From Polytrichum commune (Eukaryota; Streptophyta; Polytrichopsida; Polytrichales; Polytrichaceae), in the NCBI GenBank assembly GCA_950295325.1, contig OX485806.1, positions 26,848,001-26,912,000 on the forward strand: DNA of 64,000 nt, read 5' to 3'. The position numbers were made by a program, and so were the translations under genes. Below the pieces are notes generated by a model. That model made no database searches. It was given only the letters and a program-made list of their open reading frames with translations, and was not told where the DNA came from. Each line of letters starts with the position of its first letter. Position 1 is the stretch's first letter. Below are positions 47,606-58,027 of the stretch, one piece after another.

Positions 47606-48555
47606 ATCAGTGTAATGTGTAATGTGTAAATCAACATTACGTATTTTTACGAATGTGTGTTTGCAAATATGTATAGTGGTTTCGTTTATTTGCACAAACA
47701 TAGATAAGATAGAAGTTAAAGTAGAAGTTAGCACCGTGTTTTAAGAACATAAAATGTTCAAGTAAACCAACCCATCAAAAACTAACTAGTTGGTCGCGAA
47801 TTGTCGAAAGGGCAAAAGAATGCTAGTTTACTAGTTGACGTCAAATTTGTCCCTAATGCAATTAGTTGTTAAAACGTCCACTAATTGGTTTTTTACTGTT
47901 TTATTACTGAGCAATTTATTCAGTAGTAGTAATTATTTGGTGTTAATAATTTAGTTGGTTAGATAATGACTTGTTGGTCCAAAGTTATTAAATAGCATTG
48001 CATTTCTGTGACTAGTTGATCATTTTTTATGACCTCAGTATGCCAGTTGGTCATGTATTGGACAAAGGGCAAAAACGCGTGAGGACAGCTAGTTGCAGTG
48101 TTTTGACAGGGTGGTAACCTACCAAGTTGACCCACCTGGTAGGTAGTTGTTTTGAGGTATATAAAGATTGTCCTAGAACCTTTTGGCTCTCTTAGTACAC
48201 ATATGTGAAGATAGCTTAGACTCTTAGAGAAGGTGTGTATGCTTGTAAGTTTAGACCTAGAAATGTGAGGCAGTTCAGACGGACAACAGTCTTGGAAAAC
48301 AAGCAACAAAGTGTTGAATGAGGGATTTGAAGAGTAGATTCATTGTTGGCATTCTCCTATTACTGCTCTCCTTCTAAGATAACATAGTCCTTAGTGTTGG
48401 CAAGACAAAGGTGTTGAAGGTGTTATTGAAAATGTGCATTGGACAACTTGTCATGTAGGAACAAAGAATGCATTAGAAAGTAGAAAGGGTGGGTATGCGC
48501 AAACGTGACACTCATAGGAGACGTCTAGAGCAAGTAGTTAGAATGACTTGAAAAA
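47606..48555. other. Sequence between the phosphatase fragment and the foldback element
   Basis: Half-palindrome remnants (TTTTTACGAATGTG, TTTGCAAATATG) and several CTAGTTGGT / ACTAACTAGTTGG motifs occur. No gene is seen. Confidence 0.35.
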
Positions 48556-48955
48556 TGTACCATAGGTTGGTTGAAGCTTAGAAACGTTGGATCTGGATTC
48601 GGTTTGCGAAAACCACCTTTGACCAAAAACGTCAGCTAGTCATAAGGACCCGAAAACTCCACTATAGGTTGTAGAAGGTTAGAGATGCCAGCTCTAAGCT
48701 TATATTATGGAAACAACATCTAAAAGTTGGCCATTCAGACCAAAAACATGAGCTCGTAGGTAGCGTCCAAGACATATTTTTTAGCCTTAAACATAAGTTT
48801 AAGGCGATCATACGTCAAAGGAGTTTTATAGAGATGCACTAGGTTGGGAGGTGTTTTTGCAAGGTTTGGAAATGACTAGCAACAAAAGAGTTAATGTAGC
48901 AAGGAAGGAATGCAAACACCCATTAACAATGGGCTTTCATATATACGTACTCCTA
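48556..48955 (+). repeat. Left arm, outer unique block of the foldback element
   Basis: It is inverted relative to 53571-53970. Matching landmarks include GGATCTGGATTCGGTTTGCG, CCACTATAGGTTGTAGAAGG and CCATTAACAATGGGCTTTCA. Differences are scattered substitutions and one indel of about 9 bp near the outer end. Confidence 0.92.
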
Positions 48956-49019
48956 TTCGCTATTGATTATTGTAGCAGGGGGGTGGTGCACATTTTCATT
49001 GTATGTAGCCAAGGTTTAT

Positions 49020-49930
49020 GAGCGTGCATTCGTAAACATGCAACCATTGGTTATTACGCCGAAGTTCACAATTGCATGTTCGTAAATATGCAACCTTTGT
49101 TGTTGGCCAAGGTTTACAAACACGCATTTGTAACTACTCGTCGAGGTTTACGAACGCACGTTCGTAAATGTGGGCCGAGATTTACGAACGCCCGTTCGTA
49201 AACGTAAGCCGACGTTTACGAACGCACGTTCGTAAAAGTCGGCGCACATTTACTAACTATGCAGCACTTGGTTGTTGCGCAGAATTTTACGAAAATGTGG
49301 GCCGAGGTTTACGAACGCCCGTTCGTAAAAATCGGCGCACATTTACTAACTATGTAGCACTTGGTTGCTGCGCAGAATTTTACGAAAATGTGGGCCGAGG
49401 TTTATGAACGCACGTTCGTAAATGTGGGCCGAGATTTACGAACGCCCGTTCGTAAACGTGAGCCGACGTTTACGAACGCACGTTCGTAAAAGTCGGCGCA
49501 CATTTACTAACTATGCAGCACTTGGTTGCTGCACAGAATTTTACGAAAATGTGGGCCGAGGTTTACGAACGCCCGTTCGTAAAAATCGGCGCACATTTAC
49601 TAACTATGCAGCACTTGGTTGCTGCGCAGAATTTTACGAAAATGTGGGCCGAGATTTACGAACGCCCGTTCGTAAACGTGAGCCGACGTTTACGAACGCA
49701 CGTTCGTAAAAGTCGGCGCACATTTACTAACTATGCAGCACTTGGTTGCTGCACAGAATTTTACGAAAATGTGGGCCGAGGTTTACGAACGCCCGTTCGT
49801 AAATGTGGGCCGAGATTTACGAACGCCCGTTCGTAAACGTGAGCCGATGTTTACGAACGCACGTTCGTAACTGTGCAACACTTGGTTGTTGCGCTGAAGT
49901 TTACGAACGCCCGTTCGTAAACATGCTCCG
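49020..49930 (+). repeat. Left arm, inner array of the palindrome-bearing repeat
   Basis: About 14 good copies of TTTACGAACG-NN-CGTTCGTAAA occur from 49146 on, preceded by decayed copies from 49020. The two central bases are CA or CC. Copies alternate with two linkers: a short one (TGTGGGCCGAG) and a longer one containing GCAGCACTTGGTTGCTGC, giving higher-order periods of about 34 and 92 bp. Long translated frames through it are artefacts of the repeat. Confidence 0.95.
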
Positions 49931-50767
49931 GTATTTACGCATGTACATATGTTTTTTATATTCATATATAAAAAAATACAAATATGCATTGGTCTATAAT
50001 GGAGTGGTTGATATGTATCAGTGATTTGTCCATTCCATCTTGCCACTTTTGGTTTGTGATTGATACCTATCAACCTTGAATTGGTGCCTTTATATACTGC
50101 AAGTGAAGATAAAACTTGAGAACGATAAAAATTGAAACAACCGAATGAAAACATAATTGAGTTTCAGGTTGTGAGAGAACACTAAATCGAAAAACATGGG
50201 GAAGCTTGCAAACAAAACATGCCAAAGCTCAACATACATGGAAAAAAACACATCATGATGGAATTCAACAATGAAAAAAATTTCAAAATGTGAAGGAAGT
50301 GAGTTCAGGAGGATTACACTATGCACGTTGAATTGGTATACATCCAAAACTTGTGCTTCCTCATTTAGTGAAAAACTTCGAAAACCTCAGAATTGTAAAT
50401 TCAATCTACTGCACCCTCACATTAGTCATTCCTCCCTCACACTCTTAAGCCCTCGCACGTTACATACAAACCCTTGCAACAACTCTTATGTGTATGCAAC
50501 TTTCAAGTTTGTAGCTCTCAAGCTCTCTACTAGCAAACTTGCAACTCTCAAAAGAAATCTTCGACTCTCAAACACGCGCACCAACAAAACAAAGAAAAGA
50601 TATGAGTAAAGAAATGACAAGAGCTCCGCTCCGCATGTGCTCAGCGTTCCGCTTCTCCTTTCTATGCTCCAAATGACAATGAAGGAGAAGAAGGGGTGCG
50701 GGGAGGTAGCCAACGCCGCTAGGGTTTCCCTATCGTTGCTACGTGGCCTCCTCCACGTGAGAAGGAT

Positions 50768-50890
50768 TGGGATGTGGTGGGATGGGGTGTGGGGAGGGGA
50801 TGGGATGGGATGGGATGGGATGGGATGGGATGGGTTGGGATGGGTTGGGATGGGATGGGATGGGTTGGGATGGGATGAGATAGGGGTGGG
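50768..50890 (+). repeat. (GGGAT)n microsatellite in the centre of the foldback element
   Basis: Some twenty 5-bp units, mostly GGGAT with some GGGTT. Runs of GGG every five bases satisfy the G-quadruplex pattern on the plus strand. Confidence 0.95.
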
Positions 50891-52934
50891 GAGGGAATTT
50901 GTTACCATTGAAATGTGTTAGTTTCATCCAAGTTACGATACATGAATTGTTGTCATATTATGGAGGCAGTCATATGACTACCTTGTCCATACTTGTTAGG
51001 ATGGAAAAACGTTCGATGACTCTCTTGCATGAAAATAAAAGTAAAATTTGTAAGTAATGAAGGCATGCTTAATTCATGTCTTGTATTATGTATATGTAGT
51101 ATAGGTGTTTATCATATTGATTTGAATAGCTTAGTATAAATACAAATGAATTTTTTTCTCCCCATTCTATTAGTCCCTATACATTTCAAATTGGTTCTTT
51201 TGTAAACATTAGGTACATAGGGAGTATAAATTTGTAGTGAACAATGCACATCATTTAGTAGAAATTTGATGAAGAATCCAACCCCAAGGATGCTCATATG
51301 GTATTTTGAAATATTTTGTTTTCAAGAATGAAATATCTTTCAAGTTGTTCATTAGTTCCTATAATCATTATTAGCTTCATAAAATACACAATTTGAGATT
51401 AGGGGGAGGGGGTGAACTTAATTTTAGTAGAGGTGGAGGGAAATACAATTTCGAACATGTCATCAATTCATATAATTAGGTGTCAACTTGAACTAACATT
51501 TGTATAGTGCATTGAACTTTAACTTTAACTTGAACTAAGTGTATTTGAGCCATGTGATTGGATGTTTGGCAAGTATAAAATGTGCATTCTACATAATTAA
51601 GTGAGTGCAATATGGGCTATTGAGTAGTCAATATCGTTTGTGTGTGTAATCTATTGTATTAACTGTCGGACATGAACAACTTTCACAAACCCTAACCCCA
51701 AACCCTAAACCCTACATCCCTAAATCTTTTAATCTTACCAATATTCAAAATATGTGGCCATGTTGTGGTATGTGGGCATGTCCAACTGGTCTACCAATGT
51801 TGGTTGGATTGGATATTGCTTCATCCGGTTAATAACAACTATTGAGAATCATGCCGATTGTCATTTCAAGATTCAAAATTGGATTTGAGATACAACTTTG
51901 GTTTATGTCAAAAGTGAAGTTTGGAATTCTTCCTCTTTCACCTTAATAATGTTGAGTGCATTTTGATCACACAGTCCATACTTAATCTTATTCTAACATG
52001 CATGTCTTAAGACTCAACTTTAAATGAATACTTTTAGTTATGCACCTACTTCTCGTAGGATGCAAAAACATGCAATTAGTGTGACTCGACCTAGGTATGT
52101 TTTGAATTCATATGCTTACTCTACCTTATGTACCATTCCAAATTAATTTCAATCTTGCCACACATTCCGGATTAATTCAATCTTTCCACATCTAGGTTTG
52201 CACTTAAATTAAGACCTACATTATATTTAGGTATGGTTTCATATCATATCCTTCCTCTACCTTACAAGCCATTCCAAATTAATCCGACTTTTTATTGGTG
52301 TCCACACACTTAGTGAGCATATTCTGGACATGTTTTGATGTGAATCATATAATATATACAATTTTAGGGGCCTCCACAACTAATTTTGACCCACTCCTAC
52401 CTCATTGTATGTATGTGTATATATATATATATCACTTAGACCTTGGTAACATATAGGTATCAATTGCCCAAAAACTTGGATTTCATAACTTGGTCGCAAA
52501 TCATTTATTTAATGTTAAGCATCATCATATTTCAATAACATTTGACTATTATAGTATTTATGTTTTTATCCTGAGGCCTTGGTAACACCTAAGGTGTGCG
52601 AGCGACATTAATATTTTTAATATGTTGCATGCATGCCATACATGTTCCATACATAGCGTCATACATGTTTCGCATGGATAGAATGACATATTGTTAGGTT
52701 AAGGTAGGCGGCGGGAATCTGCTTTTTAAAGAGCATCCAAGGGATTTTGAATCGCCCTAGAGCAGTACTTAAAGGTCTTCCCCCCCACACCATAGCTCTT
52801 TTTTGCGGCATGCTCTAGAGACTGCTCTAGAGACTTGTAGGAGTGCGCGCATATCACATTTCTATGCGTCCACACTACACACTTCATGTACGTACAACGT
52901 ATATCCACCGCATATACCGCCGTGTATTCCGAAG

Positions 52935-53565
52935 ATTTACGAACGCGCGTTCGTAAACGTCGGCCCACATTTACGAACGGGCGTTCGCAAACCTCGGCCC
53001 ACATTTACGAACGGGCGTTCGCAAACCTCGGCCCACATTTACGAACGGGCGTTCGCAAACCTCGGCCCACATTTTCGTACACTTATGCGCAGCAACCAAG
53101 TGCTGCATAGTTACGAACGTGCGTTCGTAAACGTCAGCGCACATTTACGAACGGGCGTTCGTAAACCTCGGCCCACATTTTCGTACACTTTTGCACAGCA
53201 ACCAAGTGCTGCATAGTTACGAACGTGCGTTCGTAAACGTCAGCCCACATTTACGAACGGGCGTTCGTAAACCTCGGCCCACATTTTCGTACACTTCTTT
53301 GCAGCAACCAAATGCTGCACAGTTACGAACGTGCGTTTGTAAACATCGGCGCACATTTACGAACGGGCGTTCGTAAACATCGGCCCACATTTTCGTAAGC
53401 TTCTGCGCAGCAACCAAATGTTGCACAGTTACGAACGTGCGTTCGTAAACCTCGGCCCACATTTACGAACGGGCGTTTGTAAACCTCGATGCACATTTAC
53501 GATCGGGCGTTCGTAAACATCGGCCCACATTTTCGTAAACTTCTGCGTAACAACGAAATGCTGCA
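52935..53565 (-). repeat. Right arm, inner array of the palindrome-bearing repeat
   Basis: About 13 copies of the same 22-bp palindrome, with central bases CG, GG or TG (the complement of the left-arm CC/CA classes). Linkers are the inverse of the left arm: CTCGGCCCACATTT and one containing GCAGCAACCAAGTGCTGC. The repeat period is about 34 bp for the short linker and about 72-73 bp for the long one. Confidence 0.95.
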
Positions 53566-53570
53566 TAGTA

Positions 53571-53970
53571 CGTATATATGAAAGCCCATTGTTAATGGGT
53601 GTTTGCAGTCCTTCCTTGCTACATTAACTCTTTTGTTGCTAGTCATTTCCAAGCCTTGCAAAAACACCTCCCAACCTAGTGCATATCTAGAAAACTCCTT
53701 TGACGTATGATCGCCTTAAACTTCCGTTGAAGGATAAAAAATATGTCTTGGATACTACCTACGAGCTCACGTTTTTGGTCTGAATGGCCAACTTTTAGAT
53801 GTTGTTTCCATAATATAAGCTTAGAGCTGGCATTTGTAACCTTCTACAACCTATAGTGGAGTTTTCGGGTCCTTATGACTAGCTAACGTTTTTGGTCAAA
53901 GGTGGTTTTCGCAAACCGAATCCAGATCCAATGTTTCTAAGCTTCAAGCCTTCAACCAACCTATGGTACA
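53571..53970 (-). repeat. Right arm, outer unique block of the foldback element
   Basis: It is the inverse of 48556-48955. It starts just after TGCTGCATAG and includes TACGTATATATGAAAGCCCA and TTTGACGTATGATCGCC. The inner boundary with the palindrome array is sharp in both arms. Confidence 0.92.
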
Positions 53971-53984
53971 AATATAAATCACAA

Positions 53985-54212
53985 ATCACAAATCAATGCA
54001 TTTGTAGTATTGGTTCAAACATAGATGATGGTTGAGAGTTTACAAACGCACGTTCGTAAAATCACAAATCAACGCATTTGTAGTATTGGTTGAAACATAT
54101 ATGGTGATTGAGAGTTTACAAACGCGCGTTCGTAAATCACAAATGAACGCATTTGTATTAATGATTCAATCACATGTGATGGCTAAGAGTTTACGAACGT
54201 GCGTTCGTAAAT
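53985..54212 (+). repeat. Second palindrome array, 75-77 bp unit with unrelated spacer
   Basis: Three units of ATCACAAATCAACGCATTTG, TAGTATTGGTTGAAACATA and GAGAGTTTAC end in the palindrome at 54039-54060, 54115-54136 and 54190-54211. The spacer shows no likeness to the foldback arrays. The array lies just outside the right arm. Confidence 0.9.
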
Positions 54213-54600
54213 ATCACCTGTGAGTATGGTCTATGTATCTAGCAATATCCATAGATAGACATACATCTATGCATAGACCCAAACAATATATCATATTGAT
54301 ATACGAACGTGCGTTCGTAAATACCACCTATGAGTATGGTCTATGTGTCTAGGAACATCCATAGATGGACATACATCTATGCATAGACCCAAACAATATG
54401 TCATGGTGATATACGAACGCACGTTCGTAAAGATATGACCCAAAGCCTTATGAATGGTTGTTTGTAAATACCACCTATGAATATGGTCTATGTATCCAAA
54501 CAACATACATACATAGACACATCTATGCATCGACCCAAATATGATGATGATATATGATACAAGTCTGTCATGATGATATACGAATGGGCATTCATAAAGA
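54205..54600 (+). repeat. Third palindrome array, about 111-bp unit with another unrelated spacer
   Basis: Units read ACCTGTGAGTATGGTCTATG, then CCATAGATNGACATACATC, then ATGCATAGACCCAAACAATA and ATATACGAACGTGCGTTCGT. They occur with palindromes at about 54190, 54301 and 54411, then a degraded one near 54580. Further single decayed palindromes follow to about 55070. Confidence 0.88.
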
Positions 54601-55944
54601 TACCTACCAAAGCTTTACGAACGGCCATTCGTATGGAGTATACCAATCCAATTGCCCCAAATACCCGTATGATGGCATACGTTTTGCGAAAGTACATCCG
54701 TAAAATACCACAATTATTACAGTCTAAATTTTATTTGCCATAAAAAATACAACATGTGACATACGCGCGGCCGTTCATAAAGATACCCTCCTGGAATATG
54801 TATAGGGAGGTATACGAACGCCCATTCGTATATCCCAAGTCGTATTTTTTTGTATTTTGGGCCTATAATCGACGACATACATCGTATCGACTGTGTATGC
54901 GACTAATATTTTTTAAATCCATATCATTCAGTTTTTTTCATATGCATGTATAATGTTCTTTGACACCAATGTGAATATATGTATCGTGTGATCTTTAACA
55001 TCATGTGTTGTTTGTCCCATGCACAATTTGATCATGAAATGGGATGTGCTTTACGACCGCGCGTTTGTGAACATATGTGAAAATCATGTCTTGTATTGAT
55101 GTAGAACCATGTCCATGGTTACTTAACAAATCATTTCAACGCCTTCTAAAGATAATAAATAACACCATGTTTATTGGAATGGAAAAATAAGGATTATTTG
55201 CACCTGACCATGGATTGTTTTGGAACACATGTTCGTGTTTATTTATGAGGTTCTCCAATGGTATCCCAACACCTACTTTTTAATGTCCACAATGCGAGCG
55301 TGTCTTTGGTTTGCTAGTCATTATTGTCTCTTTAGTTGGAAAATGTATGTATTTCAGGTCATATATACTCACATATAGTGTGTCCACTCTTATTTGCATA
55401 GCATCGGTTATGCGGTTGTCCATTCCATGGTTGTTTTTTAGGTGTGATGGTAGTGGATGTAGTAGATAATGCCTTTGTGTTGTCGACATATGCATCGTCT
55501 TTAGATAATGAATGTGAACTCTCTTCCCGATCGGCTGACAATATTGACGGGACAATCGTGGTGGGTGTGTTTGTGGATACATCTTTCGGTGGACATAACA
55601 TAGGTTGGAATTAGTGTAAAAATAGGGGCATTGTATAGACTTGGTTGTATTGCGGCTACATTCAAACTTATCTTAAATAAGTTTGGGATATGCCATCTAA
55701 TTCAATAAGACCTTTCCATATGGGATGCGCATCCTAGACTCTATAATGACATAAAACCATTTTTTGGGAGATTTGATTGTTATTTTCCATGTGAAGTTCA
55801 TGTTTTGATCACGATATTTAAAATTACTATATTTAGTAATGTGAATATTCTTTGCGTACAAACTTATGAACTATCATTTTCCCAATGCTCCCAATGTTCC
55901 CATTATAATGTATGCTCACAATATTGGCATCCCAAACTATGGGT
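54601..55944. other. Flank with decaying palindrome copies, no gene seen
   Basis: Weak palindrome copies lie near 54617, 54762, 54813 and 55050. Open frames 55280-55601 (-) have no domain. Confidence 0.4.
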
Positions 55945-56006
55945 GAATTTGATTTTGAGACTTTCCAAAGTCTCCGATTAACGAATATAGTGTTTTAGTT
56001 TCCATG

Positions 56007-56173
56007 TGGGCAAGTGGCCTACATGAAAACTAACCATTACCAATCGTTTAGAGGATTCTATGGAAAATATTTCAAATCAACAAAGAACACCAAAAGATCA
56101 CAACATGTAACTGGTTGGACTTGAAAACATCAGGATATTGACCAATTATGCTGAAAAATCTCCCCGGACATTG
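56007..56173 (+). mobile_element. hAT-type MITE, CAATG-CGGGGAGA family, left end altered
   Basis: A perfect 8-bp duplication TTTCCATG flanks it (55999-56006 and 56174-56181). The right end TCTCCCCGGACATTG is intact. The left end (TGGGCAAGTGGC) no longer matches, although the duplication shows where it must have been. About 40 bp are missing relative to the 41762 copy. Confidence 0.85.
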
Positions 56174-56181
56174 TTTCCATG

Positions 56182-57794
56182 GATTAATTATGATGTGATT
56201 AGAGATTAGAAATTATCTTAAACTAGATCCCGTGGCCAATGCCAAAATTTCATCATGCCATTTGGGAAGGCTCCCACAATTGCTCGCCATATTATCTTGG
56301 AACAACTCTTCACTCCAATTGCATAACACCTTCAAGAGACCATGATTCATTCACATTTCTCATCTTAGTATAACCTCTTCAAACATGCTCAACCAATGGC
56401 CACCGTTGGATTTGTCTCAAAAAAACAAAACAAAATAGAATGTTGGATCTTCCATTGAACCTTCAAGATTCCCTATATTTTTGTTCTACTTTGAAATTTG
56501 TTCTTAAAATTCATGATGTGATGATAATCTCATACTGATACCTCAGAGCTCTCAAAGAATATTTGTGGTCATAAAGAGTACGCAAACCTACTCGGTTTAT
56601 GTGATGTGATGTAATGTGTTAGAGATTTGATAGCTCAAAGATACAATTTAGTGATAACTTGGTGTTATAAAGGCACGGATATGGGTCTCAATGTCTAGTA
56701 ATTGGTCCTCAATAGGATTCGGTTCCAATCACTTCAACCTCTAAAGGCGGAGGGGGACGTTTTTGTCTAACTTTAACGTTTTTGTCTAGGCGGGTGGCAA
56801 TGACTACTTTAACATTGCCACCCGACAATACCAGCACATGCGTTTGGGTGCAAGCATGGTAAAGTGGACCCAAGAAGTGCTTTAGTATTTTATAACAATA
56901 GTTTTTTTGGTCAAATGCTTAGATGTAGCAGCTAAAATGTTGTCAAGAAGAAGTCTATGGGCGATGAAAGCAGCTTCTGGCTTCTGGTGATGCCACATTG
57001 CCTGTGCTTTCTCGACCGTCGGATTTGACCGATGTAACCCTCCTCCCCTGATCTCCTCCGTCCATTGCGTGTTTTAAATTAAATATTTCACCATGTTGAC
57101 CTATATTGTTGTGTCTAAGTATTCAAATGTAGAACACCAAGATGAGATCTTCAGAACCTGTCATTAAAAGTAATGCTCCAAAGCAAATGGCTAGATTTGG
57201 TTGTAGATGTAAATTTCATGACCTTAATTATTTTGAAGTTGATTTTTTTCCTTCATGTTCCTTGAATATACTATGTACTTGAGGCCATCATGAATTCAAT
57301 GTAATCTTATTATAATTTAAAAAAATTGATACTTGTTCAACATCACCACTTGCACACCACTTGCATTGTCTTCTAAAACATATAGACTTCTTTTGAGGAT
57401 TTTCGGTCAACACAAATTGCTTGACTTTGTAGATCAACATGTTTTTAAAATGTATATGATTTTATTTTTCACAAAATTCAAATTTTTCTTTGATTTGTTT
57501 TTTGGTACAGTAACAATACTCATCACATCTCAATATCAAAATAATAATATCAAAATCATTTGTTGCTTTTTAACCATTGCATGCTTATTTTAGGATTAAA
57601 CACTATACACTTTCATTTGGGAACACACTACTAAGGTACGTGATTCGTTCATGGACATTGACCTAAGGAAGACACTTAAAATAGAGAGGATTAAATGATC
57701 AAATTGTTGAATAATTATCCAAGTTGGCAAGCATTGGTCAAATAGGTGACCAAGACTCATTAACCAATGAAGCATCTTCAAGGTATGATTCGGT
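56182..57794. other. Intergenic, no gene seen
   Basis: AT-rich; the frame at 57333-57593 is low complexity without a domain. No delimited element. Confidence 0.35.
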
Positions 57795-57802
57795 CGCCAA
57801 AG

Positions 57803-58027
57803 CAATGAACGGGGAGGACCGACCGGTAGTTGTAGTAGAACCGGTTGAGTTTAAGAAATAGCCGGTTGAAGTTCATCAAGACTTGAGGATAATTACCGAC
57901 CATTTTAGAGGAATCTATGGAATATACCTCCAATTAACAAAGACAAACTGAGAGCGTCAACGTGTGAGTTGGACTTGGAAACACGAGGATTTTGACCGAT
58001 TATGCCCCAAAATATTCCCAGACATTG
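57803..58027 (+). mobile_element. hAT-type MITE, CAATG-CGGGGAGA family, 225 bp
   Basis: The left end is CAATGAACGGGGAGG and the right end is TATTCCCAGACATTG. The family interior is complete (AACCGGTTGAGTTTAAGAAA, TTTAGAGGAATCTATGGAAT, GACCGATTATGCCCC). Flanks CGCCAAAG and TAGCCAAG share a core but are not a clean 8-bp duplication. Confidence 0.82.

Larger units (their letters stand above)
48556..53970. mobile_element. Foldback-like element, 5.4 kb, with long inverted arms full of 22-bp palindromes
   Basis: The outer ends are TGTACCATAGGTTGGTTGAA (48556) and its inverse TTCAACCAACCTATGGTACA (ending 53970). The outer 400 bp of each arm are single-copy and match at well over 90 percent by eye. 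The inner parts of both arms are arrays of palindrome-bearing repeats (49146-49925 and 52935-53560). The 3-kb centre (49930-52930) has no recognisable gene but holds a GGGAT microsatellite. No transposase is seen, so it would be non-autonomous. A clean target duplication is not visible (left flank GACTTGAAAAA, right flank AATATAAATC). An inverted segmental duplication is the alternative. Confidence 0.7.

Noticed and set aside
51686-51715. Telomere-like CCCTAA/CCCTAAA repeats as a true interstitial telomere
   Set aside because: Only two or three imperfect units; too short to claim more than chance or a tiny remnant.
49168-53462. Several open frames of 60-137 codons rich in NVGR, RLRT and ERPFV motifs, on both strands
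   Set aside because: They are translations of the palindrome arrays. The same frames appear on both strands because the repeat is self-complementary, and no frame extends into unique sequence.
49146-53560. Regularly spaced palindromic repeats resembling a CRISPR array
   Set aside because: The linkers are themselves repeated rather than unique, the region is plant nuclear DNA, and no cas-like genes are present.
48540-53985. Target-site duplication of the foldback element
   Set aside because: The flanks GACTTGAAAAA and AATATAAATC share only A-rich bases. I cannot define a duplication, so the superfamily is left open.
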